Positions 16,819 to 24,008 of a stretch of 64,000 bases of DNA are shown here, piece by piece. Numbering within the stretch: the first letter of the stretch is position 1; each line of letters begins with the position of its first letter. The notes below the pieces were generated by a model. It worked only from the letters and a program-made list of their open reading frames with translations, made no database searches and was not told the origin of the DNA. The stretch comes from Chersky-840 sp963810195 (GTDB lineage Bacteria > Actinomycetota > Acidimicrobiia > Acidimicrobiales > UBA8190): contig CAWEMO010000005.1 of assembly GCA_963810195.1 (NCBI GenBank), positions 688,455 to 752,454 on the forward strand, in the 5' to 3' direction. The position numbers and the translations under genes are program-made.

Positions 16819-17535
16819 GTGACGATCGACGCTGCCATCTTCGACATGGACGGGTTGCTCGTCGACAGCGAGCCCATCTGGCACGAAGTCGAGATCGACG
16901 TCTTCGGCCGCCACGGCGTGCCCCTCACCGTGCAGCGGTGTCTCGAGACCAAGGGCATGTTCCTCGGAGACGCCGTCGAGCACTGGTACGCCCGCTACCC
17001 CTGGAACGGGGCGTCGCGTGACGCGGTGGCGGCCGAGATCGTCGAGGCCATGGCCGACCGTCTCGACGCCGCGGTCGAGCTCAAGCCCGGCGCCTTCCAC
17101 GCCCTGGACTTCTGCCGTGGTCGCGGGGCGCGGCTGGCCCTGGCGTCGTCGTCGCCGCGTCGGCTCATCGACACCGTGGTGCGCCGCTTCGGGCTCGACG
17201 CCCGCTTCGCCGTCGTGCACTCGGCCGAGGACGAGGTGCGGGGCAAGCCCGATCCCGCCATCTTCCTGACCACGGCCCGGCTCCTCGGCGTGGCCCCGGA
17301 CACGTGTGTCGTGTTCGAGGACTCCGCCGCCGGTGTCCTTGCCGCCAAGGGCGCGGGCATGGCGTGCGTGGCCGTCCCCGAGGCCGACCCCACCGCCGCG
17401 TCCGGGCTGCCCGGCGCCGGGGGCGGGGGCGAGACCCTGGTCCAGGTCCTGGCGCGGGCCGACGTGGTGCTCGGCTCGCTGTTCGAGCTCGACGGCGCCG
17501 TGTGGGACGGCCTGGCCGCGTCCGGCCCGGCGTGA
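16819..17535 (+). CDS. HAD-superfamily phosphatase (beta-phosphoglucomutase / 2-deoxyglucose-6-phosphatase-like)
   Basis: A 238-residue haloacid dehalogenase subfamily protein. The nucleophile motif is FDMDGLLVDSEP (Asp at residue 9 with D-x-D), motif II is LALASSSPRRLI, and motifs III/IV are GKPDPAIFLTTA and VVFEDSAAGVLAAKGAGM. The cap domain inserted after motif I is the small helical type. Such enzymes hydrolyse sugar phosphates. The C-terminal ADVVLGSLFELD is usual for the group. GTG start at 16819, 33 nt after the membrane protein gene. Confidence 0.85.
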   Translation: MTIDAAIFDMDGLLVDSEPIWHEVEIDVFGRHGVPLTVQRCLETKGMFLGDAVEHWYARYPWNGASRDAVAAEIVEAMADRLDAAVELKPGAFHALDFCRGRGARLALASSSPRRLIDTVVRRFGLDARFAVVHSAEDEVRGKPDPAIFLTTARLLGVAPDTCVVFEDSAAGVLAAKGAGMACVAVPEADPTAASGLPGAGGGGETLVQVLARADVVLGSLFELDGAVWDGLAASGPA

Positions 17536-17543
17536 ACGAACGC

Positions 17544-17828
17544 CTACCCCGCGTCGCCTGCGACCGCTTGCATCTCCCGCCGGTACTCGGGGAAGTAGTC
17601 ACCGATCACCTCCAGGCTGAACCGGCGCAGGATCGAGGTGGCCGGCTCGCGCTCGAGGAGGAACCGGAACGACTGCCCGACGAGCTCCGCCTCGCGCCCC
17701 GGCGCCCATCCGAGGGCGGCGGGGAGTTCGGGGGGCACCGTCACCGTGTGGGATGTGGTGACGGCGCCGTCACGCACCTCGACCTGGAAGGTGCCTTCCC
17801 CGGTCGCGGTGGTCTGGATCGTGGGCAC
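17544..17828 (-). CDS. Small conserved-looking hypothetical protein
   Basis: About 94 residues beginning with a GTG at 17828. The sequence TSHTVTVPPELPAALGWAP and SILRRFSLEVIGDYFPEYRREM suggests a beta-rich N-terminal half and an amphipathic helix at the end. No domain is recognised. It lies between two plus-strand genes: its 3' end is 8 nt from the HAD gene, and its 5' end diverges from the glutathione peroxidase gene. Longer in-frame starts up to 17942 exist but would cross the peroxidase promoter region. Confidence 0.5.
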   Translation of the reverse strand: MPTIQTTATGEGTFQVEVRDGAVTTSHTVTVPPELPAALGWAPGREAELVGQSFRFLLEREPATSILRRFSLEVIGDYFPEYRREMQAVAGDAG

Positions 17829-17881
17829 GGCGACGACGGTAGTGTGAAACCCGCCGCGCCGCGACCCGCTCAGGAGGAACC

Positions 17882-18379
17882 GTGTCCGACCTCTACGACA
17901 TCCCCATCCACACGCTCCAGGGTGCACCGTCCTCGCTGGCACCTTTCAAGGGAAAGGCGCTGCTGCTCGTCAACGTGGCGTCGCGTTGCGGGTTGACGCC
18001 GCAGTACGCGGGGCTCCAGAAGCTCCAGGACGCCTACGGGTCGAGAGGGTTCAGCGTGCTCGGCTTCCCCTGCAACCAGTTCCTCGAGCAGGAGCCCGGC
18101 TCTCCCGACGAGATCGCCGAGTTCTGCTCCGTCAACTACGGGGTGACCTTCCCCTTGTTCGAGAAGATCGAGGTGAACGGGCCGGGTCGCCATCCCCTCT
18201 ACGAGCAGCTCACCGCCAAGGAGGACGCCGAGGGCGCGGCCGGCGACATCCAGTGGAACTTCGAGAAGTTCCTCGTCTCGCCCGAGGGGGAGATCGTGGC
18301 GCGCTTCCGCCCCGGGGTCGAGCCCGAGGACCCGGGCCTCGTCGGCGCCGTCGAGGGAGCACTCCCCGGCGGCTCGTAG
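17882..18379 (+). CDS. Glutathione peroxidase family protein (Cys type)
   Basis: A 165-residue thioredoxin-fold peroxidase. The active-site cysteine (about residue 36, in NVASRCGLTPQ) replaces the selenocysteine of animal enzymes, followed by the Gln-containing motif GFPCNQF (about residues 61-67) and WNFEKFLV (about residues 124-131). Actinobacteria often lack glutathione, so the reductant may be thioredoxin or mycothiol-linked (inference). AGGAGGAACC directly precedes the GTG start. Downstream YjbQ begins 12 nt later on the same strand. Confidence 0.9.
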   Translation: MSDLYDIPIHTLQGAPSSLAPFKGKALLLVNVASRCGLTPQYAGLQKLQDAYGSRGFSVLGFPCNQFLEQEPGSPDEIAEFCSVNYGVTFPLFEKIEVNGPGRHPLYEQLTAKEDAEGAAGDIQWNFEKFLVSPEGEIVARFRPGVEPEDPGLVGAVEGALPGGS

Positions 18380-18391
18380 GGACGGCTCGTA

Positions 18392-18811
18392 GTGGACAGC
18401 ACGCTCATCGGCGTGGACACGTCGCGTCGGCAGGTGGTGGACATCACCGATCACGTGGAGCGGTTCTGCACGGGTCGGGGCGATGGCCTGTGCTCGGTGT
18501 TCGTCCCTCACGCCACTGCCGGCGTGGCCGTCATGGAGACGGGATCGGGTTCCGAGGCCGACCTGTCCGAGGCCCTCGAGCGCGTGCTGCCGCGCGACGA
18601 CCGCTACCGGCACCGACACGGCGCACCGGGCCATGGCGCCGATCACCTGCTCCCGGTGCTCGTGTCCCCGTCGTTGGTCCTGCCCGTGCTCGGGGGGCGG
18701 CCCGCCCTCGGCACCTGGCAGCGCGTCGTGCTGGTCGACACCAACGCGGATAACCCCGACCGGCAGGTGCGGCTCAGCTTCGTCGCCGACTCCTCGGCAC
18801 AGCTGGGCTAG
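18392..18811 (+). CDS. YjbQ / UPF0047 family protein
   Basis: A 139-residue protein with the family signature VFVPHATAGVAV and a C-terminal GTWQRVVLVDTNADNPDRQV. Conserved histidines suggest a metal or phosphate site; some members have secondary thiamine-phosphate synthase activity, but the physiological role is not settled. GTG start at 18392, 12 nt after the glutathione peroxidase gene, so the two are probably co-transcribed. Confidence 0.85.
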   Translation: MDSTLIGVDTSRRQVVDITDHVERFCTGRGDGLCSVFVPHATAGVAVMETGSGSEADLSEALERVLPRDDRYRHRHGAPGHGADHLLPVLVSPSLVLPVLGGRPALGTWQRVVLVDTNADNPDRQVRLSFVADSSAQLG

Positions 18812-18890
18812 TCCCCGGCCGCCGGACCACGCCCCGGCGACGCCCGCGCCGCGGCGGCGGGCTTGTGCTCGCACCCACGGGGCGCCGAAG

Positions 18891-19625
18891 ATGACGGCCA
18901 TGACCGATCACCGATCCCTGGCCGACTCCCTCAGCAAGGCGCTGCACCTCGCGGTGGCGCCCATCGGCATCTCCTTCGGGCCCGAGGCCGCCGCCGGCGT
19001 GCCGGCCTTCGACGAGCCCATGTCCGAGCCCGCCGCCGACGGCCGTGCGGGGCGGGTCCCTGCCGGGTGCGTCTTCTGGGTGCGGGCCGCCGAGCGCAGC
19101 TTCACCACCGCGCCCGAAGACCACGGCAACTGCTCGGTCGGCCGCTACACCCACGGGCTCGCCAGCCTCGAGGACGTGGCCGGGAACGGCGACGTCGCCG
19201 CCCTCCTCGAGTCGGGATGGGTGGACGCAGAGGCCGTCGGCGCCATCCCCGCCATCTCACAGCGCCCCGAGACGATCACCTACGGCCCGGTCGTCGACGC
19301 CGCCACCACCCCGGACGTGGTGCTCCTGCGGGTCAACGGCCGCCAGATGATGGTGCTGTCCGACGCCTTGCCAGGGCTCAAGATCCAGGGCAAGCCGCAG
19401 TGTCACATCGTGGCGATGGCCAAGGAGCACGACGAGGTGGTCGCCAGCGTGGGGTGCGCGCTGAGCAGGGCGCGCACGGGCATGCGGCCCGACGAGATGA
19501 CCTTCGCGCTTCCTGGCAGCCGTCTCGCCGAGGTGGCCGCGGCGGTCGAGCGCACCGCGGCCGTCGACACCGTCGTGGCCAAGTACGCGGCCGACGACGC
19601 CCGGCGCTTCGCCCCCGCTTCCTGA
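18891..19625 (+). CDS. DUF169 domain protein
   Basis: A 244-residue protein matching the DUF169 pattern: LHLAVAPIGISFG at the start, an internal Cys-containing PAGCVFWVRAAERSFTT and HGNCSVGRYTHGL, then SVGCALSRARTGMRPDEMTF near the C-terminus. The conserved cysteines might bind a metal or cluster, but the function is undefined. Two ATG codons (18891, 18900) lie close together; I used the first. The sequence converges with the HigA-like gene. Confidence 0.75.
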   Translation: MTAMTDHRSLADSLSKALHLAVAPIGISFGPEAAAGVPAFDEPMSEPAADGRAGRVPAGCVFWVRAAERSFTTAPEDHGNCSVGRYTHGLASLEDVAGNGDVAALLESGWVDAEAVGAIPAISQRPETITYGPVVDAATTPDVVLLRVNGRQMMVLSDALPGLKIQGKPQCHIVAMAKEHDEVVASVGCALSRARTGMRPDEMTFALPGSRLAEVAAAVERTAAVDTVVAKYAADDARRFAPAS

Positions 19626-19656
19626 GATTCAGAATCGTTTCGCTTGCTCGACGCGC

Positions 19657-19995
19657 CTATCGAGACGGGATCGAATAGGTGACCTGGGGCTCGATCTGGA
19701 TCTCCAGTGCTTCGGCGACTTGCTGAATGCGGTCGAGACTGACTCCTGCGTATTGAGTGATGTCACTCAGCGTCTTGAACACGCGGGCCCGTATTTCGCC
19801 TCGGCGGAGGCGCTCGTAGTCAGCGAGCTGCTCGTTGAGCTCACCGAGCTGGCTACGGATGCCATCCTGCATGGCGGTGTGGATTCGCGGGTCGACGTTG
19901 GCACTCGGCTCCCGTTCTTGCGCAGCCTCGAGTCCCTCCTGCAACCACCGGGCTGCTGCTTTGGTCACCTTGTACTGACGCTCGTTCGTAATCAT
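19657..19995 (-). CDS. HigA-like / XRE-type small DNA-binding protein
   Basis: A 112-residue protein: MITNERQYKVTKAAARWL at the N-terminus (as in HigA-type antitoxins and related XRE regulators), a helical middle with Q and E (RSQLGELNEQLADYERL), and a C-terminal LSDITQYAGVSLDRIQQVAE that could form a helix-turn-helix. No toxin gene is adjacent. The start at 19995 is chosen by the MITNER motif; that start region is duplicated just upstream. A 10-bp perfect palindrome (20078-20101) lies about 85 nt upstream and may be its operator. Confidence 0.65.
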   Translation of the reverse strand: MITNERQYKVTKAAARWLQEGLEAAQEREPSANVDPRIHTAMQDGIRSQLGELNEQLADYERLRRGEIRARVFKTLSDITQYAGVSLDRIQQVAEALEIQIEPQVTYSIPSR

Positions 19996-20017
19996 GACCG
20001 CTCGTTCGTGATCATGA
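19979..20017. repeat. Tandem duplication of the start region of the HigA-like gene
   Basis: Two copies of a 19-bp unit (19979-19997 and 19999-20017) differing at one base, separated by 1 nt. On the minus strand each copy contains ATG followed by codons for I-T-N-E-R. The inner copy is the start of the HigA-like gene; the outer copy gives a short dead-end frame that stops after the seventh residue. Confidence 0.85.
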
Positions 20018-20077
20018 ATGCCCCTGGGACCACCGTCAGGAACGTCGTCGGCATCCCGTCCTCGAAATCCGGGATCA

Positions 20078-20101
20078 CAACACAACATTGCTGTTGTGTT
20101 G
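20078..20101. promoter_or_regulatory. Perfect 10-bp inverted repeat, candidate operator
   Basis: Arms CAACACAACA and TGTTGTGTTG with a TTGC spacer. It lies upstream of the HigA-like gene (minus strand) and downstream of the GT2 gene that also runs on the minus strand. It has no T-run and is AT-richer than its surroundings, so a protein-binding operator fits better than a terminator. Function is inferred from position only. Confidence 0.55.
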
Positions 20102-20145
20102 ACCTAGGCTTGTTCAGGGTTCGCGCCTGGAGAAAACGCAGTTGA

Positions 20146-20201
20146 CCAGGGAATCCAGGCCAGGGAATCCAGGCCAGGGAATTCCAGTCCAGGGAATGCA
20201 G
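20146..20201. repeat. 14-bp tandem repeat, four copies
   Basis: Unit CCAGGGAATCCAGG, two perfect copies (20146-20173) and two degenerate copies (20174-20201). It lies in the 275-nt non-coding stretch between the HigA-like gene and the end of the GT2 gene. No coding use is seen. Confidence 0.85.
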
Positions 20202-20270
20202 TGGGGCCCATGAGGAGTGGACTCGACGCCCGGCGCCCCCCCCGCCTCCTGACGCCCGGGGGCGTCGCCT

Positions 20271-20960
20271 TCAGGGGCCGGCCAGGAACCGGATCCGGGC
20301 CAGGACCCACAGGGCCTTGACGCCGTCGCGCCAGGTGAGCTTCTTTCCCTGCTCGCGTCCTCTGGCCCGGTAGTTGATCGGCACCTCGTAGGGGCGCACG
20401 TTGCGCTTCAGGAGCTTGGCGGTGATCTCGGGCTCGACACCGAAGCCCTTCTCGTGCAGGTCGAGGTCCCGGTACAGCGTCAGCGGCATGAGCTTGAAGC
20501 ATGTCTCGAGGTCGCTCAGCCACGCGTTGAACAACACGTTGGCGGCCAGGGTCACGGCCTTGTTGCCCATGACGTACCAGAACGAGTACGCCGTGTGGCT
20601 GCCGAACGAGCGCGTGCCGTAGACGACCTGCGCCTCACCTCGGAGGACGGGCTCGAGGAGCGCCGGGATGTCCGAGGGCATGTACTCCAGATCCGCGTCG
20701 CAGATGATCACGTAGTCGCCCGTCGCCAGCCCCACGGCGGTGCGGACGGCCGCCCCCTTGCCGCTGTTGACGGCGTGGGTCTGCTTCACCAGGCGAGGGT
20801 CGTCCAACTCCTCGAGCAGCTTGGCGGTGCCGTCCGTGCTGCCGTCGTCGACGAGGACGAGCTCGATCTCACAGGGATAGTCCACCTCGAGCACGCGCTC
20901 CACCGCCGAGGTGAGGGTGGCGGCCTCGTTGTAGATGGGCATCAGGATGCTGAGCTTCAT
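20271..20960 (-). CDS. Family 2 glycosyltransferase (dolichol-phosphate mannosyltransferase-like)
   Basis: A 229-residue GT2 enzyme with no membrane helices. LSILMPIYNEAATLTSAVERV opens the nucleotide-sugar binding fold; VLVDDGSTDGT and ICDADLEY (D-x-D) are the donor and metal sites, and KGAAVRTAVGLATGDYVI is typical of the Dpm/polyprenyl-phosphate sugar transferase group. It probably makes a polyprenyl-linked sugar used by GT-C enzymes. AAGGAGAGCC precedes the ATG. It stands alone, away from the later sugar gene region. Confidence 0.9.
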   Translation of the reverse strand: MKLSILMPIYNEAATLTSAVERVLEVDYPCEIELVLVDDGSTDGTAKLLEELDDPRLVKQTHAVNSGKGAAVRTAVGLATGDYVIICDADLEYMPSDIPALLEPVLRGEAQVVYGTRSFGSHTAYSFWYVMGNKAVTLAANVLFNAWLSDLETCFKLMPLTLYRDLDLHEKGFGVEPEITAKLLKRNVRPYEVPINYRARGREQGKKLTWRDGVKALWVLARIRFLAGP

Positions 20961-21002
20961 CGGCTCTCCTTGTGGGAGGAATATAGCCAGCGGTGGTCTG
21001 TG

Positions 21003-22166
21003 TCAGTAGGACTTCGGGAGCTGCAGCGAGTGCTGGCCGATGAAGTTGAGGATCATCTCCCGGCTCACCGGGGCGGTGCGCATCAGGCGGGCCAGGCCCC
21101 ACATGTCGGCGAGCCCGAATTCCGACGACATCCCGTTGCCCCCATGCGTCTGGATGGACTGGTCGAGCGCTCCTAGCGCCGCCTCGGCCGCCGCGTACTT
21201 GGCCATGTTGGCCGCTTCGCCCGCCACGCCCGCGTCGGCGCCGGTGTCACAGGCCCACGCCGCCTTCTGGCACATGAGCCGGGCCAGCTCGACCTCGATC
21301 TTGGCCTTGGCCAACGGGTGGGAGATCCCCTGGTGTCGGGCGATGGGCGTCCCCCACACCGAGCGGTCCCGGGCGTAGGCGGCGGCCTTGTCGAGCGCGT
21401 AGCGCCCGATGCCGTTGGCCATCGCCGCCGTCATGATGCGCTCGGGGTTCAGTCCCACGAACACCTGGCGCAGGCCGTCGCCCTCGGTGCCGAGGCGGCG
21501 CTCGGCAGGGACCTCGACGTTGTCGAAGAACAGCGTGTACTGCTTCTCGGGGGCGACGATCTCCACGGGGATCAGCGTCTTGTCGAGGCCGGGGCTGTCG
21601 AGGTCCACGATGAACAGAGACAAGCGGCCCCGTCCTGTGTCCTCGTCGACCCCGGTGCGCGTCACCACCAGCACCGCCTCGGACTCGTCCGCGCCCGAGA
21701 TGTAGTACTTCGTCCCCGACAGCCGGTAGACGTCGCCGTCACGCACCGCCGCGGTGGCGATCCGGTGGCTGTTGGAGCCGGCGTCGGGCTCGGTGATGGC
21801 GAAGGCCATCTTGAGCTCGCCCGAGCCGAAGCGCGGCAGCCACTTCTGCTTCTGCTCCTCCAGGCCGAAATGGGCGATGATCGTGGCGCAGATGGCGGGC
21901 GACACCACCAGCAGGAGCAGAGGACAGCCGTTGGCGGCCAGCTCCTCGAGGACGATGGCGAGCTCGGAGATCCCCATCCCGCCCCCGCCGTATTCGGCGG
22001 GGACGTTCACGCCGAGGTAGCCGCCCTCGGCGAGCTCGTCCCACAGCTCGTCGGCGCGCTCGTCGGCATGGGCCTTCTCGGCGAAGTAGCTGTGGCCGTA
22101 CTTCGCCGCGATGCCGCCCACCGCCTCGCGCAGCATCTGCTGCTCTTCGGTCTCACGGAAGTCCAT
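21003..22166 (-). CDS. Acyl-CoA dehydrogenase
   Basis: A 387-residue FAD enzyme: DFRETEEQQMLREAVGGIA at the N-terminus, TEPDAGSNSHRIATAA in the middle (FAD and substrate loop), SGTKYYISGADESEAVLVV and the C-terminal helix bundle with QTHGGNGMSSEFGLADMWGL. It should oxidise an acyl-CoA to the enoyl-CoA. It is last in a four-gene set with an AtuA-like protein and carboxylase subunits, which suggests a branched-chain or terpenoid acyl-CoA (inference). Confidence 0.9.
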   Translation of the reverse strand: MDFRETEEQQMLREAVGGIAAKYGHSYFAEKAHADERADELWDELAEGGYLGVNVPAEYGGGGMGISELAIVLEELAANGCPLLLLVVSPAICATIIAHFGLEEQKQKWLPRFGSGELKMAFAITEPDAGSNSHRIATAAVRDGDVYRLSGTKYYISGADESEAVLVVTRTGVDEDTGRGRLSLFIVDLDSPGLDKTLIPVEIVAPEKQYTLFFDNVEVPAERRLGTEGDGLRQVFVGLNPERIMTAAMANGIGRYALDKAAAYARDRSVWGTPIARHQGISHPLAKAKIEVELARLMCQKAAWACDTGADAGVAGEAANMAKYAAAEAALGALDQSIQTHGGNGMSSEFGLADMWGLARLMRTAPVSREMILNFIGQHSLQLPKSY

Positions 22167-22169
22167 GGG

Positions 22170-24008
22170 TCACCTCGGGTCGTCGTCGGCGGGAATGCCG
22201 GCCGTGTGACGGTCGGCCGCGTCGCGGTCGGCCGTGGGTGCGTCGGCGAGCAACGCCACGGGCACCTCGACCAGGCGCGACCGCAGGTACTCGCCCAGGC
22301 TCTTGGCCTGGGGGTCGGGCCGGGTCGAAGAGGCCACGCCCTCGCCCAGGAGCCCGTGCACCACGAAGTTGAGCGCCCACAGGTTCTCCAGCTCGTAGCG
22401 GTCGACCTCGAGGTGCTCGGCCTCGGGGAGGAGCTGGCGCAGGCGCTCCACCGTGAGCTCCGCCGCCAGCCACGCGAACCCCGCCGCGCTGCGCGCCCAG
22501 AAGCCCACGTTGGCGTTGCCCCCCTTGTCGCCGGATCGGGCGCCGATCGCCGTCCCGAGCGCCATCCTGCGCCGCTCGCCGGCGCGATGCTCGGGCCCGT
22601 CGGGCCCGCGCGCAGCCGTCGGCTTCGGCGCAGCGGCGGGCGGTACCGGTGCGGGCGGGATCTGCACGCGCCGCCCGTCGTGGTGGACCACCGTCTCCTC
22701 GACGGCCTCGCGCGCCACCAGCGTCGGCCAGAACACCCCGTAGGCACTGGCTTCGCCAGGCGGGGACGTCAGGTAGAAGCCCGGGTAGCTCGCCAGCGCC
22801 AGCTCCGTCGCCGCGTTGGAGAAGCGCCGGCCCACCACGTCGGGATCCGGGTCCTTGACCGTCACGCGCAGCTGGGCGCTCGCCTGCTCGTTGCTGGGCA
22901 CGTCGGGGACATCGGTCCGGATCAGGCGGACGTCGTAGTCGGCGAACCCTGACGGCCCGCCCACGAGCTCGTCCATGGTGCGGCGCACCAGGGCCGCCTT
23001 CTCCTCCACGTCGAGGCCAGTGAGCACGAACGTCATGGTGTTTCGCCATCCGCCGAGCAGGTTGACCGACACCTTGAGCTTCTCCGGCGCCGGTCGCCCC
23101 CGCACACCCGACACGCGCACCCGGTCGCGCCCGTGCTGTTCGAGGTGGATGGTCGAGAAGTCCGCCACCACGTCGGGGTTGGCGTAGAGGGGCCCGCCGA
23201 TCTCGTAGAGGAGCTGGGCGGTGACCGTGCCGACCGACACCTCGCCGCCCGTGCCGGGGTGCTTGGTGATCACCGCCGAGCCGTCCTCGGCCATCTCGGC
23301 GATGGGGAAGCCGGGGTGCTCGAGCCCCGGCACCTCGCGGAAGAACGCGTAGTTGCCCCCCGTCGCCTGGGTGCCGCACTCGATGACATGTCCCACCACC
23401 ACCGCGCCGGCCAACCGGTCCCAGTCGGTGCGCGCCCACCCGAAGCGCCATGCCGCCGGGCCCACCACGAGCGACGCGTCGGTGACACGCCCGGTCACCA
23501 CCACGTCCGCTCCGCCCGCCAGCGCCTCGGCGATCCCGAACCCGCCCAGATAGGCGTTGGCGCTCACGGGCTCGCTGCCCGCCTGGGCCAGGGGCCGACC
23601 GGTGTCGAGATGCGCGAGAGGGTCGCCCGCCGCCTGCAACGAGGCCAGCCGGTCGAGGATGTCGTCGCCCTCCACATGGGCGACCTTGGCGTCGACGCCG
23701 AGCTTGGCCGCGAGCTCGCGCAGGGCGTGGGCAAGCCCGGCGGGGTTGAGCCCGCCGGCGTTGGCGACCACCTTGACGCCGCGGTCGACGCAGGTGCCGA
23801 GCACGTCCTCCATCTGCCGGTAGAAGGTGCGGGCGAAGCCGAGCGACGGGTCGCGCTGGCGCGACTTCCACAGGATGAGCATCGTGAGCTCGGCGAGGTA
23901 GTCCCCGGTGAGGACGTCGATCGGGCCCCCCTCGAGCAACTCGCGCGGGGCGGCGAGCCGGTCGCCGAAGAAGCCCGAGCAATTGGCGATGCGCAGGACC
24001 TCGGGCAT
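22170..24008 (-). CDS. AtuA-like protein (DUF1446, acyclic terpene utilisation family)
   Basis: A 612-residue protein starting RIANCSGFFGDRLAAPRELLE, with DVLTGDYLAELTM and VKVVANAGGLNPAGLAHALR, which is the DUF1446/AtuA N-terminal domain, followed by a smaller C-terminal domain (AIGARSGDKGGNANVGFWAR). AtuA is required for citronellol and geraniol growth in Pseudomonas, but its biochemical role is unknown. The ATG shares one base with the stop of the carboxylase alpha gene (TGATG). The C-terminal domain is fused here; in some genomes it is a separate gene. Confidence 0.85.
   Translation of the reverse strand: MPEVLRIANCSGFFGDRLAAPRELLEGGPIDVLTGDYLAELTMLILWKSRQRDPSLGFARTFYRQMEDVLGTCVDRGVKVVANAGGLNPAGLAHALRELAAKLGVDAKVAHVEGDDILDRLASLQAAGDPLAHLDTGRPLAQAGSEPVSANAYLGGFGIAEALAGGADVVVTGRVTDASLVVGPAAWRFGWARTDWDRLAGAVVVGHVIECGTQATGGNYAFFREVPGLEHPGFPIAEMAEDGSAVITKHPGTGGEVSVGTVTAQLLYEIGGPLYANPDVVADFSTIHLEQHGRDRVRVSGVRGRPAPEKLKVSVNLLGGWRNTMTFVLTGLDVEEKAALVRRTMDELVGGPSGFADYDVRLIRTDVPDVPSNEQASAQLRVTVKDPDPDVVGRRFSNAATELALASYPGFYLTSPPGEASAYGVFWPTLVAREAVEETVVHHDGRRVQIPPAPVPPAAAPKPTAARGPDGPEHRAGERRRMALGTAIGARSGDKGGNANVGFWARSAAGFAWLAAELTVERLRQLLPEAEHLEVDRYELENLWALNFVVHGLLGEGVASSTRPDPQAKSLGEYLRSRLVEVPVALLADAPTADRDAADRHTAGIPADDDPR

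Noticed and set aside
20078..20101. The palindrome as a transcription terminator for the GT2 gene
   Set aside because: It has no T-run and lies about 170 nt after the GT2 stop, close to the HigA-like promoter; an operator is more likely.
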